Positions 25,318-34,950 are shown, counted from the stretch's first letter. The stretch is 64,000 bases of DNA from CAZIRF01 sp964541755 (GCA_964541755.1 CAZIRF010000011.1:1-64000); one strand, 5' to 3'. The notes: generated by a model from the letters alone, not told the origin. Translations and numbers: made by a program.

Positions 25318-26817
25318 TCAAGATCCTTCCGAAAGGGGAGAAGCCCCTCCCGTCAAGGGCAATTTCAAGGTCACCGTACTCCCCCTGTTGTATTCACTCT
25401 CAAACATCAATCCGTCATCAATCTCGTAATACAACTGTATCCTTTTGAAAACATTGTACAAGCCAAAACCACTCCCTTGGTTCGAGACATCATAGTGCAA
25501 CAGGTTTTCCCTTAGGGCATCAAGCTCCGCCGCTTGCAAGCCCAACCCGTTATCTTCAACAGAAAACATGAGAAAGGGGCCCCGGAGCCACCCCTTGAGC
25601 GTGATACATCCCCGACGACGAGTCTTCTTTATCCCATGATAGATCGCATTTTCTATCAAGGGTTGCAGGAGTATTTTGAGCATGGGCAGGGCCAAGATGT
25701 CCTCGGCGATATCGATTTCGTATTCCAGAATGACCCCATAGCGCATCTTCTGAATGGCAAGATAGTTCTCCACGTGCGCCTTCTCTTCTGCCACTGTTAT
25801 CCAATCCCGCCCCTTGCTGAGCGAAAGGCGGAAAAAATTGGAGAGCGCCAGAGTCGTAATGGCCACATCATCATTCCTGCCCTCTTCTGCAAGCGAGAGA
25901 ATGGTCCCCAGGGTATTGTACATGAAGTGAGGAGCAATCTGGGCCTGCAGGGTTCGCATCTCCGCTTTCTGCAAGGTCTGTTGCTTCTGGATATTTTGCT
26001 CGATCAATGCACCCAGTTTTTCAGCCATCGTATTGAGGCTGTCGGTGAGTTCATCAAGTTCACTTATCTCGGGTTTCTCAACCCGTATAGACAGGTCGCC
26101 TTGAGCTATGCGGTACGCCATGGTCTTCAAACGAAAGAGGGGATCATTGATGCTCCGGTTCAAGTGCCGATAGTTGCGAAAAAGAAAGAGGAGGATGATC
26201 ACGAACAGGACAATTTGAAAGAGGGTCATGACATCCCGGGATCGTTGTATTTGTATACTTCGCAAATGGGCGATTTCCATCTCGGCAGCTACAAATTCCT
26301 GTATGACATCATGGAGCAGTTCGCTCACCGAAGCAATTTCCACCAGAATGGCTTCATTCTCGCGCACCGGCCGCTCGTTATCGATGTTGTCGCCAATTTT
26401 CATCACGTAAGATTCCAGTGTTTCGAGGGTATTTCGGGCAACATGCACCAAATAACTGTTGTCTTCGCTGTTTGCGTTTCTTTCAAGTTCATCGAGCCGG
26501 GCAGCAATTTTTTCAACAAGGGCAAATTGGGTATTGTCGGAAAATCTCGTCTTGCCCGCCACCACATACCACATGGTGGTATGAATTTCTTCTTTCAAAC
26601 TGCTCAAGAGGCTATTGGCGTCGTAGACATTGTCAATAATGCTCTTGTACTGATTTAAAGTAAAATTGTAATAGACGGTACTCACGAACAAGGGCAGTAA
26701 AGTGGCGAGAATGATGACAATATTCATGACCCGCACAGTCTGGCGGATGCTGTCGGAGTGACGGCGCCTTGTGTGCATTGACTGTTTCAAAAACAAACCC
26801 CTGCCCCGTATATTCAT
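25318..26817 (-). CDS. YesM-type sensor histidine kinase
   Basis: A 499-residue membrane kinase: TM1 (about 31-51), ~150-residue helical periplasmic domain, TM2 (about 199-214), HAMP (215-270), His_kinase motif with His297 (QAQIAPHFMYNT) and a HATPase domain with PLIENAIYHGI and EDNGLGL. The periplasmic domain is too small to bind sugar in the usual way, consistent with contact to the binding protein encoded just upstream. The start is uncertain: AAAGGAG is 12 bases before 26817, and Met14 is an alternative. Confidence 0.92.
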   Translation of the reverse strand: MNIRGRGLFLKQSMHTRRRHSDSIRQTVRVMNIVIILATLLPLFVSTVYYNFTLNQYKSIIDNVYDANSLLSSLKEEIHTTMWYVVAGKTRFSDNTQFALVEKIAARLDELERNANSEDNSYLVHVARNTLETLESYVMKIGDNIDNERPVRENEAILVEIASVSELLHDVIQEFVAAEMEIAHLRSIQIQRSRDVMTLFQIVLFVIILLFLFRNYRHLNRSINDPLFRLKTMAYRIAQGDLSIRVEKPEISELDELTDSLNTMAEKLGALIEQNIQKQQTLQKAEMRTLQAQIAPHFMYNTLGTILSLAEEGRNDDVAITTLALSNFFRLSLSKGRDWITVAEEKAHVENYLAIQKMRYGVILEYEIDIAEDILALPMLKILLQPLIENAIYHGIKKTRRRGCITLKGWLRGPFLMFSVEDNGLGLQAAELDALRENLLHYDVSNQGSGFGLYNVFKRIQLYYEIDDGLMFESEYNRGSTVTLKLPLTGGASPLSEGS

Positions 26818-26847
26818 CCGGATTCAATACTCCTTTGCCCGGGGGCA

Positions 26848-27822
26848 TCAATACCCGCGGTTCCCAATCGAATCCGGATCCATATACTCATCAAAGACCG
26901 TCTCTTCTATGACCACATGTTTTGGCACTGGCTCACCCGCTATTATTTTTTTTGCAAGATCCATGACCTGCGGGCCACTGTTCGGGTTACACTCTATAAC
27001 ACAGTTCACCGCTCCGGTCTTGAGATAGTTTATGCTGCGCTGTGTCGCATCCACCGAAATGATAACAATATCTTTACCGGGCCGCAGCCCGGCCTCATGC
27101 ATTACCTCAATGGCACCAAAGGTCATGTCGTCGTTGTGGGAGTACAGGACATCAATGCTGTTTTTATCTAAGGAATCCAAAACCTTTTTCATGATCTCCT
27201 TCCCCTTGCTGAGCATGAAGTCTCCATCCTCGCTAAAAACAATCGAAAACTTGGGATAGGAGGAAAGAACATCCCGAAATCCCCGGGAACGCCCTATGGC
27301 CGGCGTCGAATAGACAGTCCCGCCAATTTCCACAATATTTATTGGTTCTTCCCTACCCCGATACTTCTTTACGAGGTAATCGCCGGCGCGACGACCCTCA
27401 AGATAGAAGTCTGAAAAAAGGGCACAGGTATACAGGCTCTCATCCTGTGTATCGATCATTCGATCAACGCTTATCACGGGGATGCCGGCCGCCTTTGCTT
27501 CTCCAAGCACCGTGTCCCAGCCTTTCTCGACATTTGGAGAAAAAGCAATAACATCAACCTTGTAGGCGATAAAGGAGCGAATGGCCTTGATCTGATTTTC
27601 CGTTTTTTGCATGGCATCATCAAACATGATCTTGATACCGGCATCTTCTGCAGCCCCGATTATCGAACGACTGTTCTGCATGCGCCAAGTACTCTCGTCC
27701 CCAAGCTGGGAGAATCCCAAGACAATGGGTTTTGTTTTAACCTCATCCCGACGGGACGCACCACAGACACAGAGCGAGAAAACGACAAGTACAAGAATTC
27801 CTCCATGTATCATGCGAATCAT
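26848..27822 (-). CDS. Periplasmic sugar-binding protein of the sensor operon
   Basis: A 324-residue type I periplasmic binding protein (Peripla_BP_4, YtfQ/RbsB group). The signal sequence is followed by a Cys-containing SLCVCG, so it may be a lipoprotein. The family core (IVLGFSQLGDESTWR, VDVIAFSPN, ISVDRMID, SHNDDMTFGAIE) is intact. The ATG at 27822 was chosen from GGAGG seven bases upstream. It is the first gene of an operon with YesM and YesN and is separate from the importer's own binding protein, so it probably presents ligand to the kinase. Confidence 0.88.
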   Translation of the reverse strand: MIRMIHGGILVLVVFSLCVCGASRRDEVKTKPIVLGFSQLGDESTWRMQNSRSIIGAAEDAGIKIMFDDAMQKTENQIKAIRSFIAYKVDVIAFSPNVEKGWDTVLGEAKAAGIPVISVDRMIDTQDESLYTCALFSDFYLEGRRAGDYLVKKYRGREEPINIVEIGGTVYSTPAIGRSRGFRDVLSSYPKFSIVFSEDGDFMLSKGKEIMKKVLDSLDKNSIDVLYSHNDDMTFGAIEVMHEAGLRPGKDIVIISVDATQRSINYLKTGAVNCVIECNPNSGPQVMDLAKKIIAGEPVPKHVVIEETVFDEYMDPDSIGNRGY

Positions 27823-27867
27823 GGACATTCCTCCCGTCATGGCAAGCCTGTGCGACAGCTAATCACT

Positions 27868-27891
27868 GTATGGCACTACAAAACACCATAC
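27868..27891. promoter_or_regulatory. Inverted repeat in the divergent sugar-locus promoter region
   Basis: GTATGG (27868-27873) and CCATAC (27886-27891) are exact complements 12 bp apart, 46-69 bp upstream of the sensory binding protein gene. The whole 27823-28110 region must hold both divergent promoters. It is A+T-rich near 27950-28030, and I could not fix -35/-10 boxes with confidence. Confidence 0.4.
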
Positions 27892-28110
27892 CACAGGAGC
27901 ACGTTATCGTAAACGCATGATATAAATACCGACATGGAAAAAATTATTACAGGTTTCCCGCAAATTATCGAAGCTTTTCACGTCATGAAGCATATCTTGC
28001 GAAAAAGATTGTAATAACTGAATAAGAATGCAAGTATCGCGCTGGAGAATTTGCCCCCATAAATGATTCAGAGACTTGAGTCTCGATACGTAACCTCAAG
28101 GGGGGAAATG

Positions 28111-29127
28111 ATGAAGAAACTTGGTACATGCACTATTTTGGGCCTGTGTGCGGCTTTCTTGCTCGCACCCATGGCAGTCTTCGCAGAAGGGAAGCAGGAA
28201 TCCGGCAGCGGACTGATCAAGGTCGGCATTGTCAATCTGCCGCCGGAAGAATCCGGCTACCGTCAAGCCAATGTTGAAGACATGAATGTCGTTTTTTCCA
28301 ATGCGAACGGCTACGATGCAAAGCAGACCAATACCGGCGACAACAGTGAACAGATTGCCGCAGCACAAGGGTATATCCGCGACGGCGTCGATTATCTCCT
28401 GATCTCTGCCGCCAATGCATCAGGCTGGGACAATGTCCTCAAATCAGCCAAAGATGCCGGTGTCACCGTATTCCTCTTTGATCGTCTTATCGACACCGAT
28501 GCGTCCAACTATCAGGCTGCGCTTGTATCCGATATGGCAACAGAAGGCGAAACCGCGATGAATTGGGTCCTGAGCCAGAAGCTTGATGCCTACAATGTCA
28601 TCCTTATCCGTGGTCAGCTGGGTTCTGCCGCCGAACTGGGGCGCAGCGCTGCGGTCCTCAAGGCCCGCGACGCCGGCAAGATCAAGATTGTGGCCGATGG
28701 TACCGGTGGCGACTCCTGGAGCCTTGAAGAAGCCCGCAAGGTAGTGGAAGCAGCTATTGCAGCCGGCAAAGACTTCAATGTCATCTATGCAGAGAATGAT
28801 GGTATGGCACAGGGTGCAGTTCAAGCCCTCGACGCCGCCGGTATCACCCATGGGAAAAACGGTAAGGTCAAAATCCTCGGATTCGACTTCAACCGCTTTG
28901 CCCTGCGCAACGTTCAGGCCGGCTATTGGGATTGCGATGTCCAATGCAACCCCCGCCAGGCTGCCGAGATTTCCCGCTGGATACAGGCGAAGGCGAAAGG
29001 CACGGCACTTCCCGGTGGTATTGTCTATCAGAAGGAAATCTACGTCGATACCAACACGATTACCGATGAAATCATCACCAATCAGGGTATCAACGACGAT
29101 CCCGGCAAGGGCGTAATCACCAAGTAA
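28111..29127 (+). CDS. Sugar ABC transporter substrate-binding protein (YtfQ-like)
   Basis: A 338-residue secreted binding protein with a clear signal peptide (cleavage after AVFA, about residue 25) followed by EGKQES. Type I periplasmic binding fold, galactofuranose/ribose group (FDRLIDTD, RGQLGSAAELGRS, YAENDGMAQGAVQAL). Start: the second of two ATGs, five bases after GGGGGG. It heads a gene set with a dual ATPase and two permeases. It is related to the sensor-operon binding protein across the divergent gap. Confidence 0.93.
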   Translation: MKKLGTCTILGLCAAFLLAPMAVFAEGKQESGSGLIKVGIVNLPPEESGYRQANVEDMNVVFSNANGYDAKQTNTGDNSEQIAAAQGYIRDGVDYLLISAANASGWDNVLKSAKDAGVTVFLFDRLIDTDASNYQAALVSDMATEGETAMNWVLSQKLDAYNVILIRGQLGSAAELGRSAAVLKARDAGKIKIVADGTGGDSWSLEEARKVVEAAIAAGKDFNVIYAENDGMAQGAVQALDAAGITHGKNGKVKILGFDFNRFALRNVQAGYWDCDVQCNPRQAAEISRWIQAKAKGTALPGGIVYQKEIYVDTNTITDEIITNQGINDDPGKGVITK

Positions 29128-29159
29128 GGGAAATGTCCCGATATTGACCTGTCACGGTA

Positions 29160-29217
29160 CGTTCGCGGTGGGGTGTTCGGATTTCGTCCGCTTCACCACA
29201 TCGCGAACGCTTTTTGG
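29160..29217 (+). terminator. Attenuating terminator between binding protein and ATPase genes
   Basis: CGTTCGCGGTGGGGTG (29160-29175) pairs with CACCACATCGCGAACG (29194-29209), with one G-U pair and one mismatch, and is followed by CTTTTT. Placed inside the operon, it would let the binding protein be made in excess over the membrane complex. Confidence 0.75.
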
Positions 29218-29238
29218 ACAAGCCCAAGGAGACATCAA

Positions 29239-30741
29239 TTGCACTCGAATACTGTGCTGCACATGCAGGGCATTTGCAAATCCTTTCCAGGGGTCAGAGC
29301 TCTGCACAATGTAGATTTTTCGCTGCGCAAAGGCGAGATTCACTCGCTGATGGGCGAAAATGGCGCCGGAAAATCCACTCTGGTTAAAGTAATGACCGGT
29401 GTGTACGAAAAAGACGCGGGAACAATTGCCATAGAGGGCAAAGCCGTTCACTTCAAATCCCCACAAGAAGCACAAAATAGCGGAATAGGCACGGTTTATC
29501 AGGAAATTACCCTGTGCCCGAATTTGAGCGTTGCCGAAAACATGTTTATCGGACGCGGCAATTACTCATTTGTCCATTGGAAACAATGGAATGATAAAGC
29601 GACACAGTTACTCTCATCGCTCGGAATACCGGCGCGAGCAACCCAGGAACTGTCAAGTTGTTCCTTGGCTATTCAACAGATGATAGCGATTGCGCGTGCA
29701 ATCGATATGGAAAGCAAGATCCTCGTTCTCGATGAACCGACATCCTCGCTCGACGAAGATGAGGTTCGAACCCTCTTCACACTCATGCGGGAACTCAAAT
29801 CAAGGGGTGTGGGTATTGTATTCATCACCCACTTCCTCGATCAGGTATATGAAATCAGCGACCGAATCACCGTTCTGCGAAACGGAGAATTGATAGGAGA
29901 ATACGAAGCATCTGCCCTTCCCCAGTTCGAACTCGTATCAAAAATGATGGGAAAAGCGCTGGATGAGGCCGAAAGGATACAAAAAAAGGATACCCGCACC
30001 GACAACACGGCGTCCCCCGTATACGAAGCAAGAGGGTTGTCCAGCAACGCCGGAACACGGGCCTTCAACTTTGACATACGAAAAGGTGAGGTAAACGGAT
30101 TTACCGGTTTGTTGGGTTCTGGCCGGAGCGAATCAGTACGGGCTATCTTTGCAGCCGACAAACCCACCGGCGGCGAAATCAAAATGAATGGTAAAACCGT
30201 AAAAATCCGGACGCCCCTTCAGGCGATGGAACAGGGCATAGGCTATCTTCCGGAAGATCGAAAAGGGGATGGCATCGTTGCCGATCTTTCGGTACGGGAG
30301 AACATGATTCTGGCACTACAGGTCATGAAGGGATTTTTCAAGCCCATGTCGCGTAAACAGGCAGAAGAATATGCCGATCAATTTATCAAAAGGCTCAAAA
30401 TCAAAACACCATCTACGGATACCCCCATAAAATCACTTTCCGGAGGCAATCAACAAAAGGTGATTCTCGCCCGTTGGCTGCTCACCCACCCCGAATACCT
30501 CATTCTCGATGAACCAACACGCGGTATCGACGTTGGCACCAAGGTTGAAATTCAAGAACTGGTACTCAAACTCGCCGAAGAAGGAGTGAGTGTGACCTTC
30601 ATATCTTCCGAAATCGAAGAAATGCTTCGCACCTGTTCCCGATTGATCGTCATGAAAGATCGCGAAATAATTGGCGAACTCTGCGGAGACAAGGTAACGC
30701 AGGGTGATGTCATGCACATGATCACAAAGGGGGATGCATGA
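29239..30741 (+). CDS. Sugar ABC transporter ATP-binding protein, two fused ABC domains (YtfR/RbsA-like)
   Basis: A 500-residue double ATPase that powers the importer. First Walker A GENGAGKST (39-47); first Walker B LVLDEPTSSLD. The second cassette has a degenerate Walker A (GLLGSGRSE), signature LSGGNQQK and Walker B LILDEPTRGID, the normal pattern for the RbsA/MglA family. The start is TTG at 29239 with AAGGAG seven bases before, giving the family length of ~500. Its last codons overlap the next permease by four bases. Confidence 0.95.
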   Translation: MHSNTVLHMQGICKSFPGVRALHNVDFSLRKGEIHSLMGENGAGKSTLVKVMTGVYEKDAGTIAIEGKAVHFKSPQEAQNSGIGTVYQEITLCPNLSVAENMFIGRGNYSFVHWKQWNDKATQLLSSLGIPARATQELSSCSLAIQQMIAIARAIDMESKILVLDEPTSSLDEDEVRTLFTLMRELKSRGVGIVFITHFLDQVYEISDRITVLRNGELIGEYEASALPQFELVSKMMGKALDEAERIQKKDTRTDNTASPVYEARGLSSNAGTRAFNFDIRKGEVNGFTGLLGSGRSESVRAIFAADKPTGGEIKMNGKTVKIRTPLQAMEQGIGYLPEDRKGDGIVADLSVRENMILALQVMKGFFKPMSRKQAEEYADQFIKRLKIKTPSTDTPIKSLSGGNQQKVILARWLLTHPEYLILDEPTRGIDVGTKVEIQELVLKLAEEGVSVTFISSEIEEMLRTCSRLIVMKDREIIGELCGDKVTQGDVMHMITKGDA

Positions 30742-31847
30742 ACCTCTCCACATTGAAAACACGGTGGGCCCACCTCCTGCTCCCCCTCTCTGTGTTGGCA
30801 ATACTCATTGTCATCAACCTTATCAAGGGCGCCGACTACTTCAGTGTCCGGATAATTAATGGAGCCCTCTACGGAAACATTCCAAACATTCTGTTTGGCG
30901 CATCGGAGTTGGTGATACTCTCGATCGGCATGACCTTTGTAACCGCCTCATCGCGGGGTCAGGACATTAGCGTGGGAGTTGCAGCCGCCATTACCTCTGC
31001 GGTCTTTGTACAGGTCCTTCTGAATGCCCCGGAAATCACCTGGCTCACCATTTTGGCCGGTTTTCTGGTTAGTTGTGTAATCGGTCTGCTCATTGGAGCC
31101 TTCAACGGTTCGCTCGTTTCGGTGTTCAAGGTTCAACCGATGGTGGCGACTCTCATTCTTTTTACAGCGGGACGTTCAATTGCCTTCATGATTGATGGCA
31201 AGCTTTCTCCGGTTTTGGCGAATGACCTCACCAGCCAAATTGGCGGTGTTATGCCAGGCCTGCCCATCCAAACGCCAATTCTCCTTACCGCGATCTTCAT
31301 CGCAATCGTTCTGCTCTTGCTTAAACTTACCAACCTCAAGCTCTACACCGAATCAGTCGGTATCAATGAAACTGCAGCACGATTGAATGGTATCAATCCG
31401 ATGAAGATAAAATTTCTCACCTATCTGATACTCGGTATTTGTACGGCTGTCGCCGGTTTTATCGCAGTAACAAAGGCCGGACGGCACGACAGCGTCAACC
31501 TGCTCAAATTCATCGAGATGGATGCCATTCTCGCTGTAGCAATTGGTGGCAATGCGTTGGGAGGAGGCAAGTTCAGTATAGGTGGTTCAATCATAGGCGC
31601 ATATACAATTGAAGTTTTGAACAGAACCCTCCTGCGACTCGAGGTTGATCCCGAAACAATAAAAGCCTTCAAAGCAATCTTTATCATCATCCTTATGGTA
31701 ATTGCATCCCCGGTAGCCAGAGCGCAGGCGTCGAAGCTTTTGCGACGAATACGACCCCCAAGGCAAATCTGCGCCAGTCCGGGACCAGATCCACAGGCGG
31801 GGCCAGGCGATTCAACACCGGACAACTCCGTGAGCAAGGAGGCCTGA
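30738..31847 (+). CDS. Sugar ABC transporter permease (YtfT/RbsC-like)
   Basis: A 369-residue BPD_transp_2 family permease with about nine hydrophobic helices and the family motifs SRGQDISVG and AIGGNALGGG. The C-terminus (about 335-369) is a hydrophilic Pro/Ser-rich tail longer than usual. It overlaps the ATPase gene (ATGA), and the next permease starts one base after its stop. Confidence 0.94.
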   Translation: MNLSTLKTRWAHLLLPLSVLAILIVINLIKGADYFSVRIINGALYGNIPNILFGASELVILSIGMTFVTASSRGQDISVGVAAAITSAVFVQVLLNAPEITWLTILAGFLVSCVIGLLIGAFNGSLVSVFKVQPMVATLILFTAGRSIAFMIDGKLSPVLANDLTSQIGGVMPGLPIQTPILLTAIFIAIVLLLLKLTNLKLYTESVGINETAARLNGINPMKIKFLTYLILGICTAVAGFIAVTKAGRHDSVNLLKFIEMDAILAVAIGGNALGGGKFSIGGSIIGAYTIEVLNRTLLRLEVDPETIKAFKAIFIIILMVIASPVARAQASKLLRRIRPPRQICASPGPDPQAGPGDSTPDNSVSKEA

Positions 31848-31848
31848 G

Positions 31849-32937
31849 GTGCACACACTTAAAAGCGTCAAACACAAGGATGCCCTGTCAAACTCGAACC
31901 TCCTGCTTATCATCGCTGGCGGTATTTTCATCATCATGTATGGTTTAGCCATCCTGCGGTATCCGGGCAGCTTTCTGCAGTTCCAGACCTTCTTCGACCT
32001 TTTCAACCTGAATGCCCCCCTGATCATCCTGACCATGGGGATGAGTATTGTCATGATAGGCGGCGGTATCGACATATCCGTAGGAGCTGTAACAGGCCTC
32101 GTAACCATGTGCTGCGCCGTATTTCTGGAATCCCGGATGGGCAGTGTGTGGGGAGCCCTGCTTCTGGCACTTGCCATTGGCTTGTCCTTCGGTCTTCTGC
32201 AGGGCTACCTCGTGGCATATCTCGATGTTCAGCCCTTCATCATTACCTTGGCGGGTATGTTTCTGGCGAATGGCCTCTTGACGACCATTCACAAGGATCC
32301 TCTCAACGTGACCCTGCCGGAATTCATCGCTTTGAGAGATACAGAATTGGTTATCCCTTGGTTGGGCACCACAAACAGGCTCGGGAACTTCATACCCCTT
32401 GAAATAAAACCCGGAACCATCATTGTTATAGTACTCATCATTGCTCTGGCAATTCTGATGAAGTGGGCACGCTTTGGTCGTAACCTCTACGCGGTGGGGG
32501 GCAACAGGCAAAGCGCACTGATGCTCGGTATCAACGTAAAAAGGACCACCTTTCAATCGTATCTCCTGTGCGGTCTGCTCTCGGGCCTCGCCGGTTTCGT
32601 CTATATCATGACAACTGGTGCCGGTAATGTAGGGAATGCAGCCGGCTTTGAAATGAAAGCCATTGCGTCCTCGATAATTGGCGGAACCATGCTCACCGGG
32701 GGGGTTGGGAACATCTTCGGATCACCAGTGGGTGCTCTCATACTTCTTACCATCAACGAGCTGATTCGGGCAGCGGGCGTCAACTCCAACTATCAGGCCA
32801 TAGTGAGTGGCTTCCTGCTCTATCTCTTCATAGTCCTGCAGAGTCTTGTCGTCTGGGCCCGCGGCAGCGGCAGTTTCAAGCTCGCCCTCCCCTCGTGGTT
32901 GATACCGATAAAAAAACAAGTCCATAAAACAGAGTAA
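31849..32937 (+). CDS. Sugar ABC transporter permease (YjfF-like)
   Basis: A 362-residue BPD_transp_2 permease, second membrane subunit, with GGGIDISVGAV and GNRQSALMLGI motifs. Start GTG at 31849 with AAGGAGG six bases before. Two different permeases with one dual ATPase is the YtfQRT-YjfF arrangement, known in E. coli for galactofuranose; galactose-type sugar also fits the nearby beta-galactosidase. The actual ligand is not proven. Confidence 0.93.
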   Translation: MHTLKSVKHKDALSNSNLLLIIAGGIFIIMYGLAILRYPGSFLQFQTFFDLFNLNAPLIILTMGMSIVMIGGGIDISVGAVTGLVTMCCAVFLESRMGSVWGALLLALAIGLSFGLLQGYLVAYLDVQPFIITLAGMFLANGLLTTIHKDPLNVTLPEFIALRDTELVIPWLGTTNRLGNFIPLEIKPGTIIVIVLIIALAILMKWARFGRNLYAVGGNRQSALMLGINVKRTTFQSYLLCGLLSGLAGFVYIMTTGAGNVGNAAGFEMKAIASSIIGGTMLTGGVGNIFGSPVGALILLTINELIRAAGVNSNYQAIVSGFLLYLFIVLQSLVVWARGSGSFKLALPSWLIPIKKQVHKTE

Positions 32938-33122
32938 GGCTCTGTCGAGAGCCCTGCACCCGATTTCCATTGACCCCGTCCCATTATGGCACCGCACCTC
33001 CTGTCGGCAGCCATTTTGGGGTGGGGTCGATTTTTCTTCGGATTATGGCGTATCCTGTTCGGGGTGCGAAGCGTACCGGGTGATTCCCACGCTTCCAAAT
33101 GCAACAGGGGAAATCCGGAATA

Positions 33123-33995
33123 ATGATCAGAATAAAAGCCATTGCCCTCATACACCTGTCCAATGTCCTCTTCGCGGCGACGGCTCTCCTCCTGGCGCTG
33201 CCGTTAATCACCTTTGATGGATGGTTTACCTCCTTCTGCCGCTTTGCGGTGGGGCTCCTCTTCGGTCTTGGCCAGCTCGCCGTAACCCGCACGCCCTTAC
33301 GCGTTACCCGCTGGCGCCCCTGGCTGGGACGGGCGGTGTTCGGGGCCCTCGCCATGACCCTCTACTTCATTTCCATCGACCTGGGCAGCCCCGCACGCGC
33401 GAGCCTCTTCAACAACAGCTTTCCCCTCTTTGTCGCCCTCATCGCCATCTTCATCCTGCGCGAAAGGGTCTCCCTCAAGACCGTAATCGGCCTCGTCCTC
33501 TCCTTTGCCGGCGTCATCATGGTGCGCTACGACGGTACGCCCGGGACCCTCATTGCAGACCTCGCCGGGCTTGCAAGCGGCATTCTGGCCGGGGTGTCCT
33601 ACCACTTCAACAAGGAGGCGGCCCGAACAGAGCACCCCGTTGTCATTTACCTAGGGGTCTGCGGCTTTGGCATCATCCTCAACCTCTTTTCGCTGCCCCA
33701 AGCGCTCCAGCTTACACTGCTTGCAAGCCTCATCCTCGCGGGAGCCGCCCTTGCCGCCTACTGGGCCCAAATAACCCTTACGATGGGCCTTCGAGACCTG
33801 CCCACAACCGAAGGCAGCATCCACACCTTCATGAAAATCCCCCTTACCGCCCTGGCCGCGTGGCTGCTTCTGGATGACCGGCTCAATCTCGCCTTTATCG
33901 GCGGGACAGCCCTGCTCATACTCGGGCTCAGCCTCAACCAGGGCGCAAAAAGACAGACGACATCAGATCCTGAACAGAGGAGTCAACATGACTGA
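33123..33995 (+). CDS. EamA/DMT-superfamily transporter
   Basis: About 290 residues with ten predicted transmembrane helices in two EamA repeats (first ending SFAGVIMVRYDG, second ending ILGLSLNQGAKR). It is probably an inner-membrane metabolite exporter; the substrate is unknown. The frame is open back to ATG 33099; 33123 was preferred because GGA is close to it. Its end overlaps the next gene by eight bases, so the two are co-transcribed. Confidence 0.85.
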   Translation: MIRIKAIALIHLSNVLFAATALLLALPLITFDGWFTSFCRFAVGLLFGLGQLAVTRTPLRVTRWRPWLGRAVFGALAMTLYFISIDLGSPARASLFNNSFPLFVALIAIFILRERVSLKTVIGLVLSFAGVIMVRYDGTPGTLIADLAGLASGILAGVSYHFNKEAARTEHPVVIYLGVCGFGIILNLFSLPQALQLTLLASLILAGAALAAYWAQITLTMGLRDLPTTEGSIHTFMKIPLTALAAWLLLDDRLNLAFIGGTALLILGLSLNQGAKRQTTSDPEQRSQHD

Positions 33996-34758
33996 TACAA
34001 CAGCACAAAGCATCCGTTCCATCGGCCTCAAAACAGCTATCGTGGCTTCGGCTTTGGTGGGGGTGTGGCAGCACAACCCCGACCTGAGCAACGGCTTCAT
34101 GAACTCGGTCTACAAGGCCTTCACGATTCAGAGCAACCTCTGGATTGCCGGCGCGAGCCTTGTCCTTATCAGCCTTGAACTCTTGCACCTGCTGCCAGGA
34201 AGGCAAAACATGCCGATCCCCGGGACGAACGGCATCATTCCGGCGTGGTTGCGCGTCCTTCGCTTCATGTTTCTCACCTCGATACTCCTTACCTGGAGCG
34301 TTTTTGCCGTTCTTTTGACACCATTCCAGACGCGCAGCTACCTCTTTTCGCCCTCGAACATCCTTCTTCACAACCTCACCGCCATTCTGGCCCTTCTCGA
34401 CTACCTGCTCGACAGCCGTGAAGCGGGCATACACCCCAGGGCACTTCCGACAGCCCTCATTATGCCGCTCGCCTATACCATCTTTTTTGTGAGCGCATAC
34501 GAAATCACCGGCCGTCTTCCGGTTCGCTATTTTTTCCTCGACTACCAAAAATATGGTTGGTTCAAAGTGGGAAACGGGGGCATCGGGGTGATGTACTGGA
34601 TACTGATTCTCCTGTGCGTTCTCCTGGCCCTTGGCGCCTTGCTTCGGCGGCTGCGGCGGCTGGCAGGAAAAAGGCCGATTGCGGTCGCCTTTTCGAGTGT
34701 CGTCTGTATGGGTACCCTGTCACTTTTAATGATTATGCTTTTTGCCAAGGGCCAGTAA
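33988..34758 (+). CDS. Pr6Pr-like integral membrane protein
   Basis: A 256-residue protein with six hydrophobic helices and little else. The pattern (YKAFTIQSNLW, FSPSNILLHNLT, YTIFFV and FFLDYQKYG) matches the Pr6Pr/AIG1-like six-helix family. No function is known. AGAGGAG precedes the ATG at 33988; upstream in-frame sequence belongs to the transporter. Overlap with the DMT gene suggests a shared job. Confidence 0.75.
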   Translation: MTDTTAQSIRSIGLKTAIVASALVGVWQHNPDLSNGFMNSVYKAFTIQSNLWIAGASLVLISLELLHLLPGRQNMPIPGTNGIIPAWLRVLRFMFLTSILLTWSVFAVLLTPFQTRSYLFSPSNILLHNLTAILALLDYLLDSREAGIHPRALPTALIMPLAYTIFFVSAYEITGRLPVRYFFLDYQKYGWFKVGNGGIGVMYWILILLCVLLALGALLRRLRRLAGKRPIAVAFSSVVCMGTLSLLMIMLFAKGQ

Positions 34759-34763
34759 GCACC

Positions 34764-34822
34764 CGGTTCGATTCCCGCTTGCCCTCTAATAGAAAAGGCC
34801 GCCCTTGCGGACGGCCTTTTCG
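34764..34822 (+). repeat. 59-bp direct repeat, copy A (tRNA-Pro 3'-end fragment + terminator)
   Basis: Begins CGGTTCGATTCCCGCTTGCCC, a T-arm and acceptor 3' strand like tRNA-Pro but on the plus strand, followed by a terminator hairpin identical to that of copy B. 57 of 59 bases match copy B (34951-35009). No 5' half of a tRNA accompanies it, so it is a fragment. Confidence 0.8.
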
Positions 34823-34844
34823 CATCCCGTGGGAATTCCCTCCA

Positions 34845-34934
34845 GGCCCGGACTTCCTGTCCGGGCCCTCCGGGCCGCCTTCGCGCTTCACCGGGCTTCC
34901 TTGCCCGGTGCCGCTTCCACACGCTCTCGCGTGT
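34845..34934. repeat. Cluster of three perfect hairpins between the direct repeats
   Basis: GGCCCGGAC-TTCCT-GTCCGGGCC (34845-34867), CACCGGGC-TTCCTT-GCCCGGTG (34889-34910) and ACACGC-TCTC-GCGTGT (34919-34934). Two share the TTCCT loop. No ORF of credible composition covers them. Could be a structured RNA or debris of a small mobile element. Confidence 0.6.
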
Positions 34935-34950
34935 TACAGCGTACAGCGCT

